Assembly: GCF_001625215.2 (NCBI RefSeq)
Contig: NC_030383.2
Span: 48,294,380 to 48,358,379 of the forward strand
DNA length: 64,000 nt
Direction: 5' to 3'
Source of the DNA: Daucus carota subsp. sativus
Lineage: Eukaryota; Streptophyta; Magnoliopsida; Apiales; Apiaceae
Under the pieces are notes generated by a model. That model saw only the letters and a list, made by a program, of their open reading frames with translations, was not told the origin of the DNA and made no database searches. The position numbers and the translations under genes are program-made. Positions 51,101 to 62,450 of the stretch are shown one piece after another (within the stretch, counting starts at the first letter, position 1; each line of letters starts with the position of its first letter).

Positions 51101-52242
51101 TCAATGCAAGAAGTGGAACTTTGTTTGGGTAGGAAGGAATAAGGTGGCACCTTTAGAGTGTGATGAGGTGGAGATGCTGCTGGGTTTCCCTAAAAACCAT
51201 ACCAGGGGAGGTGGTATAAGTAGAACTGATAGATACAAATCTCTTGGCAACTCATTCCAGGTACATATTATGCCTTTATCTCATAGAATTATCATATATT
51301 AAAATTCAAACCTATGTAATCTTGAGAGTTTCTTTTGCTAAAAATCTCTTCCTCTTTTAAACAAATTCTTTGTTTCGAACAACTACTTGTTGCAGGGGTT
51401 TATAAATTTTAGAGTTCTGTATTGCTCAGCAGAAATCTACTGAAAGGATGATTTTTGTAAAATTTGCTTTCCCCTCGTATGTATAAGGGTATTATGTGAT
51501 CCCTAGATATATATTTTGTTTTGTCTCTGTACCTCTGGCAACTGAAGTTTGCACAAAAATACACCTTAACCATCAAAGTTTCATTTTGAACGGTTTGACC
51601 ATTATAGTTCGAACCTCGCATACTTTGAACACAAATCCTACACAGCTGGCCAGAGATTTGGAGACTGAACTGCACTTGCAGAAATATCTGGTGCTAATTA
51701 ACACACCAAGGAGTTGTGCACTGATCTCTAAAAAAGTTACAGGATTTTGGGAAGAACTTTGGCAAGGCCGATTTTCTTTTTCTGTTACTTATGATATCAA
51801 TTATTTTCAGGTTGACACTGTGGCCTATCACTTGTCTGTGCTGAGGGATCTGTTTCCTGGTGGGATTAATATGTTGTCACTTTTTTCTGGCATCGGAGGT
51901 GCAGAGGTGGCCCTTCACCGGCTTGGTATCCGTCTGAAAAATGTTGTCTCGGTGGAGATTTCTGAAGTCAACAGAAACATTGTCAGGAGCTGGTGGGAGC
52001 AGACAAACCAAAAAGGAACGCTGATTCACATTGCTGATGTCCAGAAACTGAATGCTGATAGGCTAGAGCACTACATGGCTTCATTCGGCGGCTTTGACTT
52101 GATTGTTGGTGGTAGTCCATGCAACAATCTGGCTGGCAGTAATAGGCATCACAGGGATGGGCTTGAGGGTGAACACTCTTCGCTCTTTTACGATTATTTT
52201 CGTATATTGGACCTTGTTAAGTGCATGATGAGCAGGCGTTAG
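45164..52242 (+). CDS. DRM: DRM-type de novo cytosine methyltransferase
   Basis: Domains-rearranged methyltransferase, the enzyme that places cytosine methylation in RNA-directed DNA methylation (nucleus). Coding exons: 45164-45166 (ATG only), 45319-45456, 46520-46610, 46830-46879, 47607-47729, 48788-48887, 50339-50439, 50541-51260, 51811-52242. Phases agree and give 585 aa. Two UBA-type domains are seen (about residues 54-93 and 146-187); Arabidopsis DRM2, from memory, has three. The catalytic region is circularly permuted as in all DRMs: SLGNSFQVDTVAYHL precedes motif I (LSLFSGIGG, 464-472), VEIS and the catalytic GGSPCNN (Cys546). A 5' leader exon probably ends at 43082, with a 2.0-kb leader intron to 45116. 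Introns host a mariner-type MITE and a hAT-type element. Confidence 0.92.
45813..45988. mobile_element. mariner-type MITE in a DRM intron
   Basis: Flanked by TA on both sides. Ends are CAGTAGAACCCCTCTAAA and, inverted, CAATAGAACTCCTTCAAA. Internal TTATCACTTTA words are repeated in opposite arms. 176 bp; non-autonomous. Confidence 0.75.
49464..50205. mobile_element. hAT-type non-autonomous element in a DRM intron
   Basis: A perfect 8-bp duplication, TCCGAAGT, flanks it (49456-49463 and 50206-50213). Terminal inverted repeats are TAGGGATGGCA. Both subterminal regions are packed with ACCCGA-type words, and the centre is AT-rich. It lies in the 48888-50338 intron and ends 133 bases before the next exon. 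Confidence 0.88.
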
Positions 52243-53690
52243 TTCATTCCTTATCCGTCTCTTTATGTTCTTAGTTTAGCGCCAGTCTCTGTTTTAACTT
52301 GCTGTTCATTTAATCTTGATTATGTGTAATTAAGAACAAGTAGGATGGATGAACGCAGTGTTTACTAGTTGTATTTTCTCAGTCCTACACAAAGACTTGT
52401 ACTTGGAGTTGGTTTGCAGAAGTCTACATTACTTGTTCTATGTTCCTGCTCCAGCAAAGAGCCCTTGTTAGGATTTAGGAAGCCATGAAGGTAGTGCCCC
52501 ACCCCAGTTAGCCTTTTGTTTTCTGACGTTTTAATAATGATCAATTTAATTATGAACAAGTTGTATTTTGCATTTTATGGTTGGAGTTGCTTTGGATATT
52601 ACATGCAATTATATTATCATTTATTTAAAATTTAGTCTCTATATGAACAAACTGATATTGTGTCTGGTGGTTTTTGAGGTATACACATTGATTGCAGAAA
52701 TTGGGAATTATAACTAATTGGTAAACTTACCAATTTAAGATTTATTAGAGTTTTTTTTTTAATAAATCTGGGATTTTTAGTCAAATTGAAATGTAATCAA
52801 TAAATTAGTAAAATATTTTTTAATGATTAATCTGGGAGGTTTAGAACACTGGTGTTAGTACCACAGATTTATATTCCGCATAAATTATTGATTCTATGAA
52901 TGGATACTTGGTGATTCGAACTGTTGTCCCTTACTAAGAAATTTTTTCTTCTTCCGTCAGTTCCTGTGTCTGTAAGTGGTCGAGACCTTGCGGACAAAAC
53001 CACTAGATATACCTCAAGAGCATCTCCAACAGTATTTCTAAATCATTTCTTCATTTCTTAAATGAGTGATTAGCTAATGAATAATGGCCCTCTTTCGTTC
53101 AATCAAATTTCTTGTATCTGGCTTATATCCGAGTAAAATGCTAATAATTTGTCTGAAGCATCGATCAGAAGTCTGCTCAGGTGTATTTGTACCCGGATAG
53201 ACTTATAATGTACTTATCAACTTAAACCTACAAATCTGTAAATGAACTTATATCGGACAAGTCATCAGAGTTGACACGTCGGACAATATAGATCAGATGA
53301 CACCCTGAATATGCCACATTTAAGTTGTTTCTGACAAGACAATACAACAAAAATATGTAAAAGAGTCTGAGTATGTAATCATGCAATAAACTGCCCCATT
53401 TCGAAATAGTAGCGAAGCTCATAGAATGCAATATATGGCCACAGGCAACATGTAGTAAGAGTTGGGGTAAAACCATGAGAAGGTTACAAGACTTTTGTAA
53501 CTCTTTTGGAAAACTGAAACACACAACTAGCCAATGTTTGTTAAAAACAATATCGAAAATGCATACAAGTTTATGATATCTTCGCAAGTTACTAACACCA
53601 GATATACCTTAAAACAGAGTACCTGGGATACGTGTGTTTGTTGTTCCATGCCCATGCCAATTCAACACAAGAAGCAAATATTGATTTGAT
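52243..53690. other. DRM 3' UTR and intergenic DNA
   Basis: The first 300 bases are likely the DRM 3' UTR. The remainder shows no gene; the minus-strand ORF 53228-53587 has no family features. A MITE-end-like phrase (AGAGCATCTCCAACAG) occurs near 53018. Confidence 0.5.
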
Positions 53691-53693
53691 TTA

Positions 53694-53996
53694 TGTTGTG
53701 TTTGGTTGGGGAGAATGGAATGAAATGAAATGAGTAAAAACATTTGAAACTAATAGCGATAGGAAGAAAGTTTTGAAAATATTTGAGGGAACCCAAAATT
53801 GTTATGACGAGGTTTGAGAAGAAATTGAGGATAGGAGATAATGGAACATTCCATCTCAAATTAAAGGTGTAATATATAGTAGATGATGTAAGGAATTGAA
53901 TGGAAGAATAAACGAAATTTCTTAATAATTGTCCCTAATATAGTTCATTTTTCATTCCATTTTTTACGGAATCATTCACCTCAACCAAACACAACA
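53694..53996. mobile_element. Tourist/PIF-Harbinger-like MITE
   Basis: Flanked by TTA (53691-53693 and 53997-53999). Identical 15-bp inverted ends, TGTTGTGTTTGGTTG. 303 bp, no transposase. Confidence 0.82.
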
Positions 53997-54684
53997 TTAA
54001 TGTATCAAGTTATTAGGTCAAACATAGGCATTTTTTTCTCGTATGAAACAAAGATATTTTTATTTTTGATCAATAAAGATGGATTAAGTGAGATCTATAC
54101 TCAATGACATGTGCAAATATCGTTTAATCTTATATGTGTAAGTATCTTAAATGAGATTAAGCTCACCACGTTTTTTCTCATATTCATATTGTAATTTGTA
54201 CACATAAACTTTTCATATAAAGCAATGTTTTATATTAGGATCTTTTTGGTGTGCCCAAAAGCACAGTATAGTGGATTTTAATCTGTGTGAATGCGGGCTC
54301 CTATATTTTGTATTTATGATTAGATGACTAATAAAAATACACTAAATTCATAGAAGTTAATGTTTATTGTGTGCCCATGACCACACCATAAAAAAAACTG
54401 TTTATATTATAAGCGCGAATTATTTATTTTCATGTATATTATATAGAAAAGTATAGCAATATTTATGTTATCATATTTTCCCTGCAACAAAATGCACTGT
54501 ATCAATCACAACATACATGATCAGAATTGGGTGGTTTGATTCTCCAACTGATACGGGGATTGAAATAAATAATCGGGTTAAAGTGTTAGAGCATCTCCAG
54601 TAACGTTGGCTAAAATTTTTTATTGGTAAATTTAGTAAAATGTTAGAATTTAATGAATTCAAATTCAAATTTGATTAACAGCTA

Positions 54685-54933
54685 CTCCTTCCGTCCCCTG
54701 AGTTATATACATTGGGGGACGGGGACGCGGCACGGACTTTAATGCTCTGGTAAAGTATATTTCTATAACTTATTCTTAAGATTTTTCTTTTCTGTATAAA
54801 AGTTTGAATGTTATATTTTTATTCAGAAAAAAAAAATTTGAAAATAAGTTATAAAACTATGTTTTATAAGAGAATCGAAGTGCGTGTCGAGCAGTGAAGA
54901 AAAAACGTATAGAATTAAATGGGACAGAGGGAG
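54685..54933 (+). mobile_element. Stowaway-like MITE, copy 1
   Basis: TA-flanked. Ends are CTCCTTCCGTCCC and, inverted, CTCCCTCTGTCCC. 249 bp. Same family as copy 2, in the opposite orientation. Confidence 0.85.
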
Positions 54934-54957
54934 TACCAAATATACCCAAAACATCTA

Positions 54958-55208
54958 CTCCCTCTGTCCCATTTAATTGTATACGTTTCTTTTCAACTGC
55001 TCGACACGCATTTCAATGCTCTTATAAAACATAGTTCCGTAATTTATTTTTGAGATTTTCTTTTTCTGAATAAAAATATAACATCCAAACTTTAATTCAG
55101 AAAAAGAAAATTTCAAAAATAAATTACACAACTACACTCTACAGGAGCATTAAAGTCCGTGCCGCGTCCCCGTCCCCCAATGTATACAACTCAGGGGGAC
55201 GGAGGGAG
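54958..55208 (-). mobile_element. Stowaway-like MITE, copy 2 (inverted)
   Basis: TA-flanked (54956-54957 and 55209-55210). Read on the minus strand it aligns along its whole length with copy 1, including the shared GGGGACGCGGCACGGAC segment. A 20-bp spacer separates the two. Confidence 0.85.
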
Positions 55209-55559
55209 TATGTTATTTTGTGAGATGATGTATCAACTTTGCATGCATGAGGATTGTATAGAATATAAATCAGCTGTTACAAACTTTAAAACTTAATATT
55301 ATTGTTAATTAATTATTAATATTTTCACAATCATCTAAAATCTGTAGAATCTGAGAAGATATTTTGAAGCAATAATTTTGTTTTATGATTTAACGTTAAC
55401 AGCTTCAAATTCAAAACAGATATTCAAACAAATATTAACATTAACATAATTCCAGACAAAATCAGCTATTAATTGCCTGATTTGATCACAATCATAAATC
55501 AAATCCGCTGATTTGATAATATTCACCCAAATTCTGCCCCATCACCTCTTTCGTTTTCA

Positions 55560-55566
55560 TATAAAT
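55560..55566 (+). promoter_or_regulatory. TATA box of the aspartic protease gene
   Basis: TATAAAT, 70 bases before the chosen ATG. Confidence 0.55.
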
Positions 55567-55635
55567 CGTCTCCTCGTGCACAACTATTCCCACACCAGTG
55601 AAGATCTCCACTTAATTTCTTGCATAACTCAAATA

Positions 55636-56955
55636 ATGGAGGCCACAAAGAATATGCTTCTCCTCATTGCTCTAACCTTTCTTCTTTCTTACACAGAAGC
55701 AAATCCTTCCGGCTTCACCGTCAACTTGATTCACCGCGATTCGACGCTTTCTCCATATTTCAATTCCTCAAAAACTCCCTACGAAAATCTCCGCAACTCA
55801 GTCACTCGCGCAAGGGCTCGTTCGGCTCATTTTTTCACACAAAATCTCGATTCATCTTCCTCAAGTTTCCAATCTCCTTTAACAGCAGAACCCGCAGAGT
55901 ATCTCATGAAAATCTCCGTCGGAACTCCACCCGTGGACCTCCTCGCGGTGGCCGACACGGGAAGCGATCTGGCCTGGACACAGTGCGAGCCATGCACGCA
56001 ATGTTACCAACAGGACACTCCTCTGTTCAACCCCGAGAAGTCTTCTACTTACGTGAAACAAACGTGCGACTCACAAGCTTGTCAGTCTTTATCCACAACT
56101 TCCTGTGATGATAACAATAAGTGCTCTTACGAGGTCTCGTACGGAGATAAGTCATTCAGTAAAGGCGATCTCGCTTTCGAGTCGCTTACGTTCGAATCGA
56201 CCTCGGGGAGTCCTGTGGTTCTTCCGAATATTTCGTTTGGTTGCGGACATATAAACGGGGGTAATTTCGACAAGTTTACGACTGGTATTGTTGGTCTCGG
56301 TAATGGTCCGTTGTCGATTGTGAGTCAGTTAAATGATACGATTAATGGTAAGTTTTCGTATTGTTTGGCGCCTCTGGGCGCGAATGTGTCGAGCAAAGTG
56401 AGTTTCGGAAGCAATGCAGTTGTGTCTGGAGACGGGGTCCAAACGACTCCATTCTTTACATCGGATTCGGGCACATTTTACTATCTCGACCTCGAGAGTG
56501 TCAGCGTAGGAAAAACAAACGTTAAATTTGAGAAAAAGAAATACACGAGCAATAAGGCCGGGGCTGATGCTGGTAATATCGTTATTGATTCGGGGACGAC
56601 AATAACGTTTCTCCCGACTGAATTTTACCAGAATTTCGAAAATGAATTCAAGAGTAGTATATCTTCGACTCCAGTTGAGGGAGCGGAAGGTTTCAGCCTT
56701 TGCTACCGAAAAGAGCAGGGCTTCGAAGAAAAAGTGCCCACGGTGACATTTCATTTTAGCGGGGCTGATTTGGATTTGGGTGCATCAAACACCCTTTTAG
56801 AAGTTGAAGAAGGTGTGCTTTGCCTGGCGATTTCACAGGCTGATGATGATATGATTTCAATTTTTGGAAATGTGCAGCAGATGAATTATTTGATTGGGTA
56901 TGATTTGGTTAAGGAGACTGTGTCGTTTAAGAAATCTGATTGCACTAATTTGTAG
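55636..56955 (+). CDS. CDR1-like secreted aspartic protease (A1 family)
   Basis: Plant pepsin-like endopeptidase, probably apoplastic. Intronless, 439 aa. The ATG at 55636 (MEATKNMLLLIALTF) is chosen because it begins a signal peptide; the open frame upstream to 55513 overlaps the TATA box. After a prosegment (FTVNLIHRDSTLSPYF, typical of the CDR1/nepenthesin-like group), the two catalytic sites are present: ADTGSDL (Asp107) and IDSGTT (Asp318). The Cys-rich insert after the first site (WTQCEPCTQCYQQ) is characteristic of plant nepenthesin-type enzymes. The C-terminus (IFGNVQQMNYLIGYDL) is complete. CDR1 in Arabidopsis acts in disease resistance; whether this gene does so is unknown. Confidence 0.92.
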   Translation: MEATKNMLLLIALTFLLSYTEANPSGFTVNLIHRDSTLSPYFNSSKTPYENLRNSVTRARARSAHFFTQNLDSSSSSFQSPLTAEPAEYLMKISVGTPPVDLLAVADTGSDLAWTQCEPCTQCYQQDTPLFNPEKSSTYVKQTCDSQACQSLSTTSCDDNNKCSYEVSYGDKSFSKGDLAFESLTFESTSGSPVVLPNISFGCGHINGGNFDKFTTGIVGLGNGPLSIVSQLNDTINGKFSYCLAPLGANVSSKVSFGSNAVVSGDGVQTTPFFTSDSGTFYYLDLESVSVGKTNVKFEKKKYTSNKAGADAGNIVIDSGTTITFLPTEFYQNFENEFKSSISSTPVEGAEGFSLCYRKEQGFEEKVPTVTFHFSGADLDLGASNTLLEVEEGVLCLAISQADDDMISIFGNVQQMNYLIGYDLVKETVSFKKSDCTNL

Positions 56956-57119
56956 TTGGTTGATTGTATACATTTGAAGATGATTTCATGATTCTAATAT
57001 TTATAGCATGATTTATGACATTTATGATGTTGTGCGTGTATTATTATTAAAAATAATATTTATTGCTAGTTGATAATGAACAATAATTATGATCGACCCG
57101 CGTTACTTGTTTTATTTTC

Positions 57120-58092
57120 GGGTTAAAGAGCGTTTTCATCACTAAACTGGCTATGAATTTTCACTTGGGTCATCAAACTTAAAAAGCTTTCAATCAAATC
57201 ACCTAATAGCATAAATGTTTCACCCGACTCATTAAACACACTAAATATTTCACAACCGTTAAATGTGGTTGACTTTAGACGGTAACCGTTAAATTGTGCC
57301 GCATAACGTGACACATCAGCTTCGGTGACTCAGCATCATCTTCAAACCCCTCAGCTTTTGTCATTGTCCATTTCTTTCCATTTCTAATCACCTTCGATGA
57401 CCTTAAGCCACTGTCAAACACCTATTCACAACCTCCCCTCTTCTTATCTTCCCCAACTCTACTGTACCCTTCCTTGGACCCCCTCTTTCTCTCTTCCCTG
57501 GACAACACCACTTCCTTCACCCCTCCTTGCTGCGACCTCAATTTGCAATCATCCCCCAGCCTGCAACGGCGCTGACACGCCACCGGAGACATCGCTACAG
57601 CTACCCATTCGTTCCTTCTACATCGCTTCTTTTCTGTTTAATCATGGTGGCACTGCCGCCCTTCCATAGTCTCGGCGATCACTCTACAATTTTCAGCGCT
57701 GCACCTCCGATCTCCCTTGTGCCAGAGCCGAACCAACATCGTTGTTGCGAGGAACGATCCTCTGTTTTTCCGTCCACCAATTCAAACCTTATACCTCTTA
57801 ATTGCAACATCCATCCACCAATCAAGCACCTACCATCTTTTTAAAGGAATAGAGTTATGAACAGATAGATTTGAAGATGATGGGTCGAATGACCTGGAGC
57901 AGCCACATAGGTTTCTAATCTGCCACGTAAGCAAGCCAACTCAATTTTCCGTCCAAGAGTTAACGTTAGTAACAGCTAGTGACTTGATTGAAAGTTTTTA
58001 TTAGTATAATTATTTGACTGAAAGCTTTTTGAGTTTGATGACCTAAGTGAAAATTCGTACTCAGTTGAGTGATGAAAACGCCATTTAACCCT
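57120..58092. mobile_element. MULE-like element with GC-rich captured insert
   Basis: A perfect 9-bp duplication, TTTATTTTC (57111-57119 and 58093-58101). Inverted ends GGGTTAAAGAGCGTTTTC and GGGTTAAATGGCGTTTTC align well for about 80 bp and more loosely beyond. The centre (about 57340-57850) is far richer in C than the surrounding DNA and looks like an acquired gene piece, but neither strand gives a protein I recognise. Confidence 0.8.
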
Positions 58093-58277
58093 TTTATTTT
58101 CTTGTAAAATTCATATATTCAATTGAAAATCAACTACATTTTTATAAAATAAAAAATATTGATATATTTCTTCAAGAAAAACGATTTAAATATTATTATT
58201 ACGACATTTATGTGGAAAAAAAGTGAAAACTGACTAAATAAATCTTCTGGAGCACCTCCAAATGGTCAAAATGGTTT

Positions 58278-58792
58278 GGGAAATTCTCGATGGTACACTC
58301 GTAGAATTGGTTTTTCTCAATGGTACCATCGCATTTCTGACTTCTACCAGTGGTACCCTCGTACTTTTAATTTACTCTCTATGGTACACTCGTATACTTT
58401 TGATCTACTCTCTATTGATTTCAAAATTTAAAACAAATTGTATATTTAAAGTCCTTGCGAAAAGTTACATAAATTCGACCCTTGAATCATGTAAAACAGA
58501 GTCAAAATGAGTGAGATATATTCAAACTTCATAACCAAACTTTGTCATTAATATCTCACTTATTTTGACTCCGTTTTACATGATTTAAGGGTCTATTTCA
58601 TGTAACTTTTCGCAAGGATTTCAAATATACAATTTGTTTTACAGTTTGAAATCAATAGAGAATAGATCAAAAGTACACGAGTGTACTATATAGAGTAAAT
58701 TAAAAGTACGAGGGTACTACTGGTAGAAGTCAAAAATGCGATGTTACCATTGAGAAAATCCAATTCTATGAGTGTACCATCAAGAATTTCCC
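58278..58792. mobile_element. short MULE-like foldback element
   Basis: 9-bp flanks AAATGGTTT (58269-58277) and AAATGATTT (58793-58801) differ at one base. Inverted ends GGGAAATTCTCGATGGTACA and GGGAAATTCTTGATGGTACA; almost the whole 515 bp is inverted repeat. TGGTAC words recur every 30 bp from each end. Confidence 0.85.
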
Positions 58793-59183
58793 AAATGATT
58801 TTGACACTGTGCTTGAGTGGGAGCTATATATATTTTATAAGTCATATGTGTTTAAGCAATTCTTAAAAATCTTTAGCTAAAAATAAATTGTTATGTAAAT
58901 ATAAAAAATAATATAAATAATTTCCTTCAAATCTCGCACTCCAATAATACACTCTTTGTCCAAATCAAATTCAAATGCATGTTTATATTTGTCGAACGAC
59001 TATAGACCCGTAGCAATGTCACATCACGTCATCGTCATATTTAAACAATATATTTTATTTACAACAACGTAAAATAATAATAACATGTTTTTAAAATATA
59101 ATTAATCAATATCACGGCAGCAAAATGTCTTACAGCATTTCCAACGGAGTTAGATAAATTAGATTTATAAGACATTATATGAA

Positions 59184-59215
59184 ACTAGCGTTTTACCCAT
59201 GCTACGTACCGAATG
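59184..59215 (-). mobile_element. possible decayed Helitron 3' terminus
   Basis: The minus strand ends GGGTAAAACGCTAGT and then T, a common plant Helitron 3' end. The preceding hairpin is imperfect. The element would extend to the right; the 5' end was not found. Confidence 0.35.
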
Positions 59216-59609
59216 ATTATTTTTATAAAAAATAAATAAGTTTGTATACTTATAAATGTTTTATTTTTTATATAATTTTTTTTTAAAAATTATTATTTCT
59301 TAAATACTCTGATCAACACCCTCGTATTATATGAAATGAAATAACAATATCTTTTTTCAATCAAATATTATATAAGGATCGACTATCGTTTAGAGATCAT
59401 GAAATGCAATCCCTATTCCCGGTTTCAGACCCAAATTCTGAATTATCACAGTTTCATACTGAAACCTGAATTTGCACCGATGTTGATCTAAATTAATTTG
59501 TTTTTACAATATTAAATACTGAAAACTAATAAGAGAATAAAAAATGTACATAAAAATTATATTATTGTCAACAATTATGTAATATTAATGTATGAATTTT
59601 TTCTATAGT

Positions 59610-60960
59610 ATATATGAGGATTAGGGAGACAGTTAGAGAATAGGGACGGGAGCGGGGCGAGTATTTTCAGGTCCATAATTTTTTTTCAATTTCCCATATT
59701 AAATAAAGTAATGTCAAATTAAGGTCGATCAGGTCGGGTGGATGCATCCCCTGATATTAGTCATTGTTACTATAATATATAATTTAATTAATTTGTACGC
59801 AAAAATTCATTTATATCCGCATGATTAGAATTTGTAGCCATATTTCAGAAAATTTGTATACACTTAACTTATTTATGAAGTAATAGAAATTATTAAATTC
59901 AATGGAGCATGCCGTAAAAGTATAACTTTGTAACAAATTCACTTATGTAAATAAGATTTTATGAATTTAAAAAGATAAATATATTTAATTTTTATATCTA
60001 TTTTAATAAGTGACATAATTAAATTTTGTCATAGTAAATTATAAAACCACTATGAGATTTCTATATTGGTTATTCTGGATGCTAACTTGTGTTTATTTTA
60101 TATTATTTCTCTCATTATAATTATAAATTTACACATATACAAACGATGTTTATATTAGATAAGTATGAATTTAATTTTATAAAATAAAAAATATTTAATT
60201 TTATATCATATAATACTCAAAAGACCATGTATTTCACGTAATACATGTTAATATTTTAACCACCGTAACAAATTAGAAATATTATTTAGTCATATAAAAA
60301 TTTATGGGTGGACTCGTATAAAATTATATAAATTTTTTTATAATATATATATATATATGAGAATTGGGGAGTGAGTTAGAGAATGGGACGCGAGCCAGCG
60401 AGTAATTTCAAGATCATAATGTTTTTCAATTTCACCTACGGAATAAAGTAATGTTGGGTTAATGTCGATTGTATAGGGTGGATGCATGCCCTAATATCAG
60501 TCATTATTATTATATTATATATTTTAATTAATTGGTATGCATATTCATGTAATCTGCATAATTGTCTTTGTAGTCATATTTCAGAAAATTTGTACGCACT
60601 TAACTTATTATAAAATAATATAAATTATTAAATTCAATCGAGCATGCCGTAAAAGTGTAAATCTGTAAAAATTCACTTATGTCAGTAAAATTTTATGAAT
60701 TTAATGAAAATTTTGTCCTAGTAAATTATAAAATCACTGTGAGATTTATGAAAACTGGTCATTCTGGATGCTAACTTGTGTTTATTTTATATTATTTCTC
60801 ACATTATAATTATATATTTATAGTTGTGAAAATGATGTTTATATTAGCCGAGTATGAATTTAATTTTATAAAATTGTAAATATTTAATTTTATATCATAT
60901 GATACTCAAAATACCATGCATGTCATGTAATATATGTTAAAAAATTTATCGACCACAACA
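59610..60960. repeat. large tandem duplication, offset about 743 bp
   Basis: Two diverged copies begin near 59612 and 60354. Shared landmarks in order are AGAGAATAGGGACG/AGAGAATGGGACG, GGGTGGATGCAT, CATATTTCAGAAAATTTGTA, GAGCATGCCGTAAAAGT and TCATTCTGGATGCTAACTTG. No coding frame is seen in either copy. Confidence 0.8.
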
Positions 60961-61129
60961 AAAGGAAACGGTCTTTTTTTGCCATCAAGTAAATAAAAAG
61001 CTCATTCTAATCTGTAGTGTGTGGAGATTCGTATAATTTTAATTTTTTTTATCAAATTGATCAAAAAATATAAATACTGATTAGTCATATAAAAAATCTC
61101 GAGATGGATTCTGATTTGTTCTAACATTA

Positions 61130-62450
61130 TCTAAAGTTAACGAATGAATATAATTGGCCTAAAATAAGGAATGATATTTGATTGGTACTAAATTAATTCC
61201 TCTTTTTTTATTGGTTAACATCCTAAAATAATTTATTTTTTCTTAAATAGAATTGAATTAAATTAAATTACTTAAAGTAAATCTCTAATTCTATTATCAT
61301 CTAATTAGATTATTTTTAATTAGATAATAAAAAGGAGTCTAATTGGTTGAGTTATAATCAGATAATAAAAAGGAGTTGATTAATTATATTGTATAATAAA
61401 ATATTGTATTGATTAACTTGTATGTGGTTAATATTTTGGATAAAATTTAATAGAATAAAAGTTGGATAATGAATATTATTAGTGCTAAAATAATTTTTGT
61501 ATTCTGATTGGTTAACTACATAAGGTGGTTGGAGAATGAATATGATTGGTTTAGTTTTAGGAATGACTTCTGGTCCTAAACTTTGACAGAATAAATATGA
61601 TTGGTCTAAAATTCAGTTGTTACATCTAAATATGATTTTAAAAAGAATTAGTTTCGAAAAAACTAATATAACTCGTGTAAAATTTAGATGTCAAAAAATT
61701 TGCATGGTTGGTTTAAAATTGTGGTGCTAAAACAGAAATTCAAAGAATGAATATGATTGGTATAAAATTTCGTTATACTATCTGAATTTTTGTGTGATTT
61801 TATTGCATGATTAATTTATAGTGTTAGTTTTTTATGGATTGGTGTTTTGGTGAATCTTGATTTTAGATTTTTATATTTAGGACTTTTTCGTAGGATGAAG
61901 ATAGAACTTTAGTTGAGCAGTGGTTTGGAAAGCCTGAAGAAAAGAAAAATTGCCAATTGATGCTTCAAAAATTGAATTGATTAATTTATAATTAATTTAT
62001 ATATGGTTAATATTTTGATTAAAATTTAATAAAAAAGTTAAAAAAATAATATTATTGGTCTAAAATTTAAAAGCTGTTTTTGATTGGTCCTAAAATATTT
62101 TTCATTGATTGATTAACTCAATACTTTGGTTAAAATCTAATAGAAAGATAGTTGGAGAAGGAGTATAATTGTTCTAAAATTTAGGAGTGCCTTTTTTCTG
62201 ATTGGTTAACTGGAGGCCATGCTTAAAATTTAATTAAAAGAAAGTTAGAGGTGGAATATTATTGGTCTAAAATTTAGGAGTGATTTCTGATTGGTGCTAA
62301 AATAATTCCTTTTTTTTATTGGTTACCCGAGTCCCTGGTTAAAATTTAATAGAAGGAAAGTTGGAGGAGGAATATCGTTGGCCTAAAATTTAAGAATGGA
62401 TTCTGATTGGTCCTAAAATAATTCATCTTTTTTCTGACTGTGGTAGACTC
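61130..62450. repeat. degenerate tandem array around ATTGGTCTAAAATTTAG
   Basis: ATTGGT-containing phrases recur throughout. The clearest units start near 62054, 62168, 62261 and 62376 (steps of 114, 93 and 115 bp) and share TCTAAAATTTA, TGATTGGTCCTAAAATAATTC and GTTAAAATTTAATAGAA. No reading frame is conserved. Confidence 0.7.

Noticed and set aside
51496..51810. Open frame leading into the last DRM exon
   Set aside because: It is intron sequence by chance open; the exon starts at 51811 after TTATTTTCAG, and the junction FQ-VDTVAYHL matches the family.
53018..54600. AGAGCATCTCCAA-type MITE ends near 53018 and 54590
   Set aside because: Single ends without a matching partner or duplication; at most remnants.
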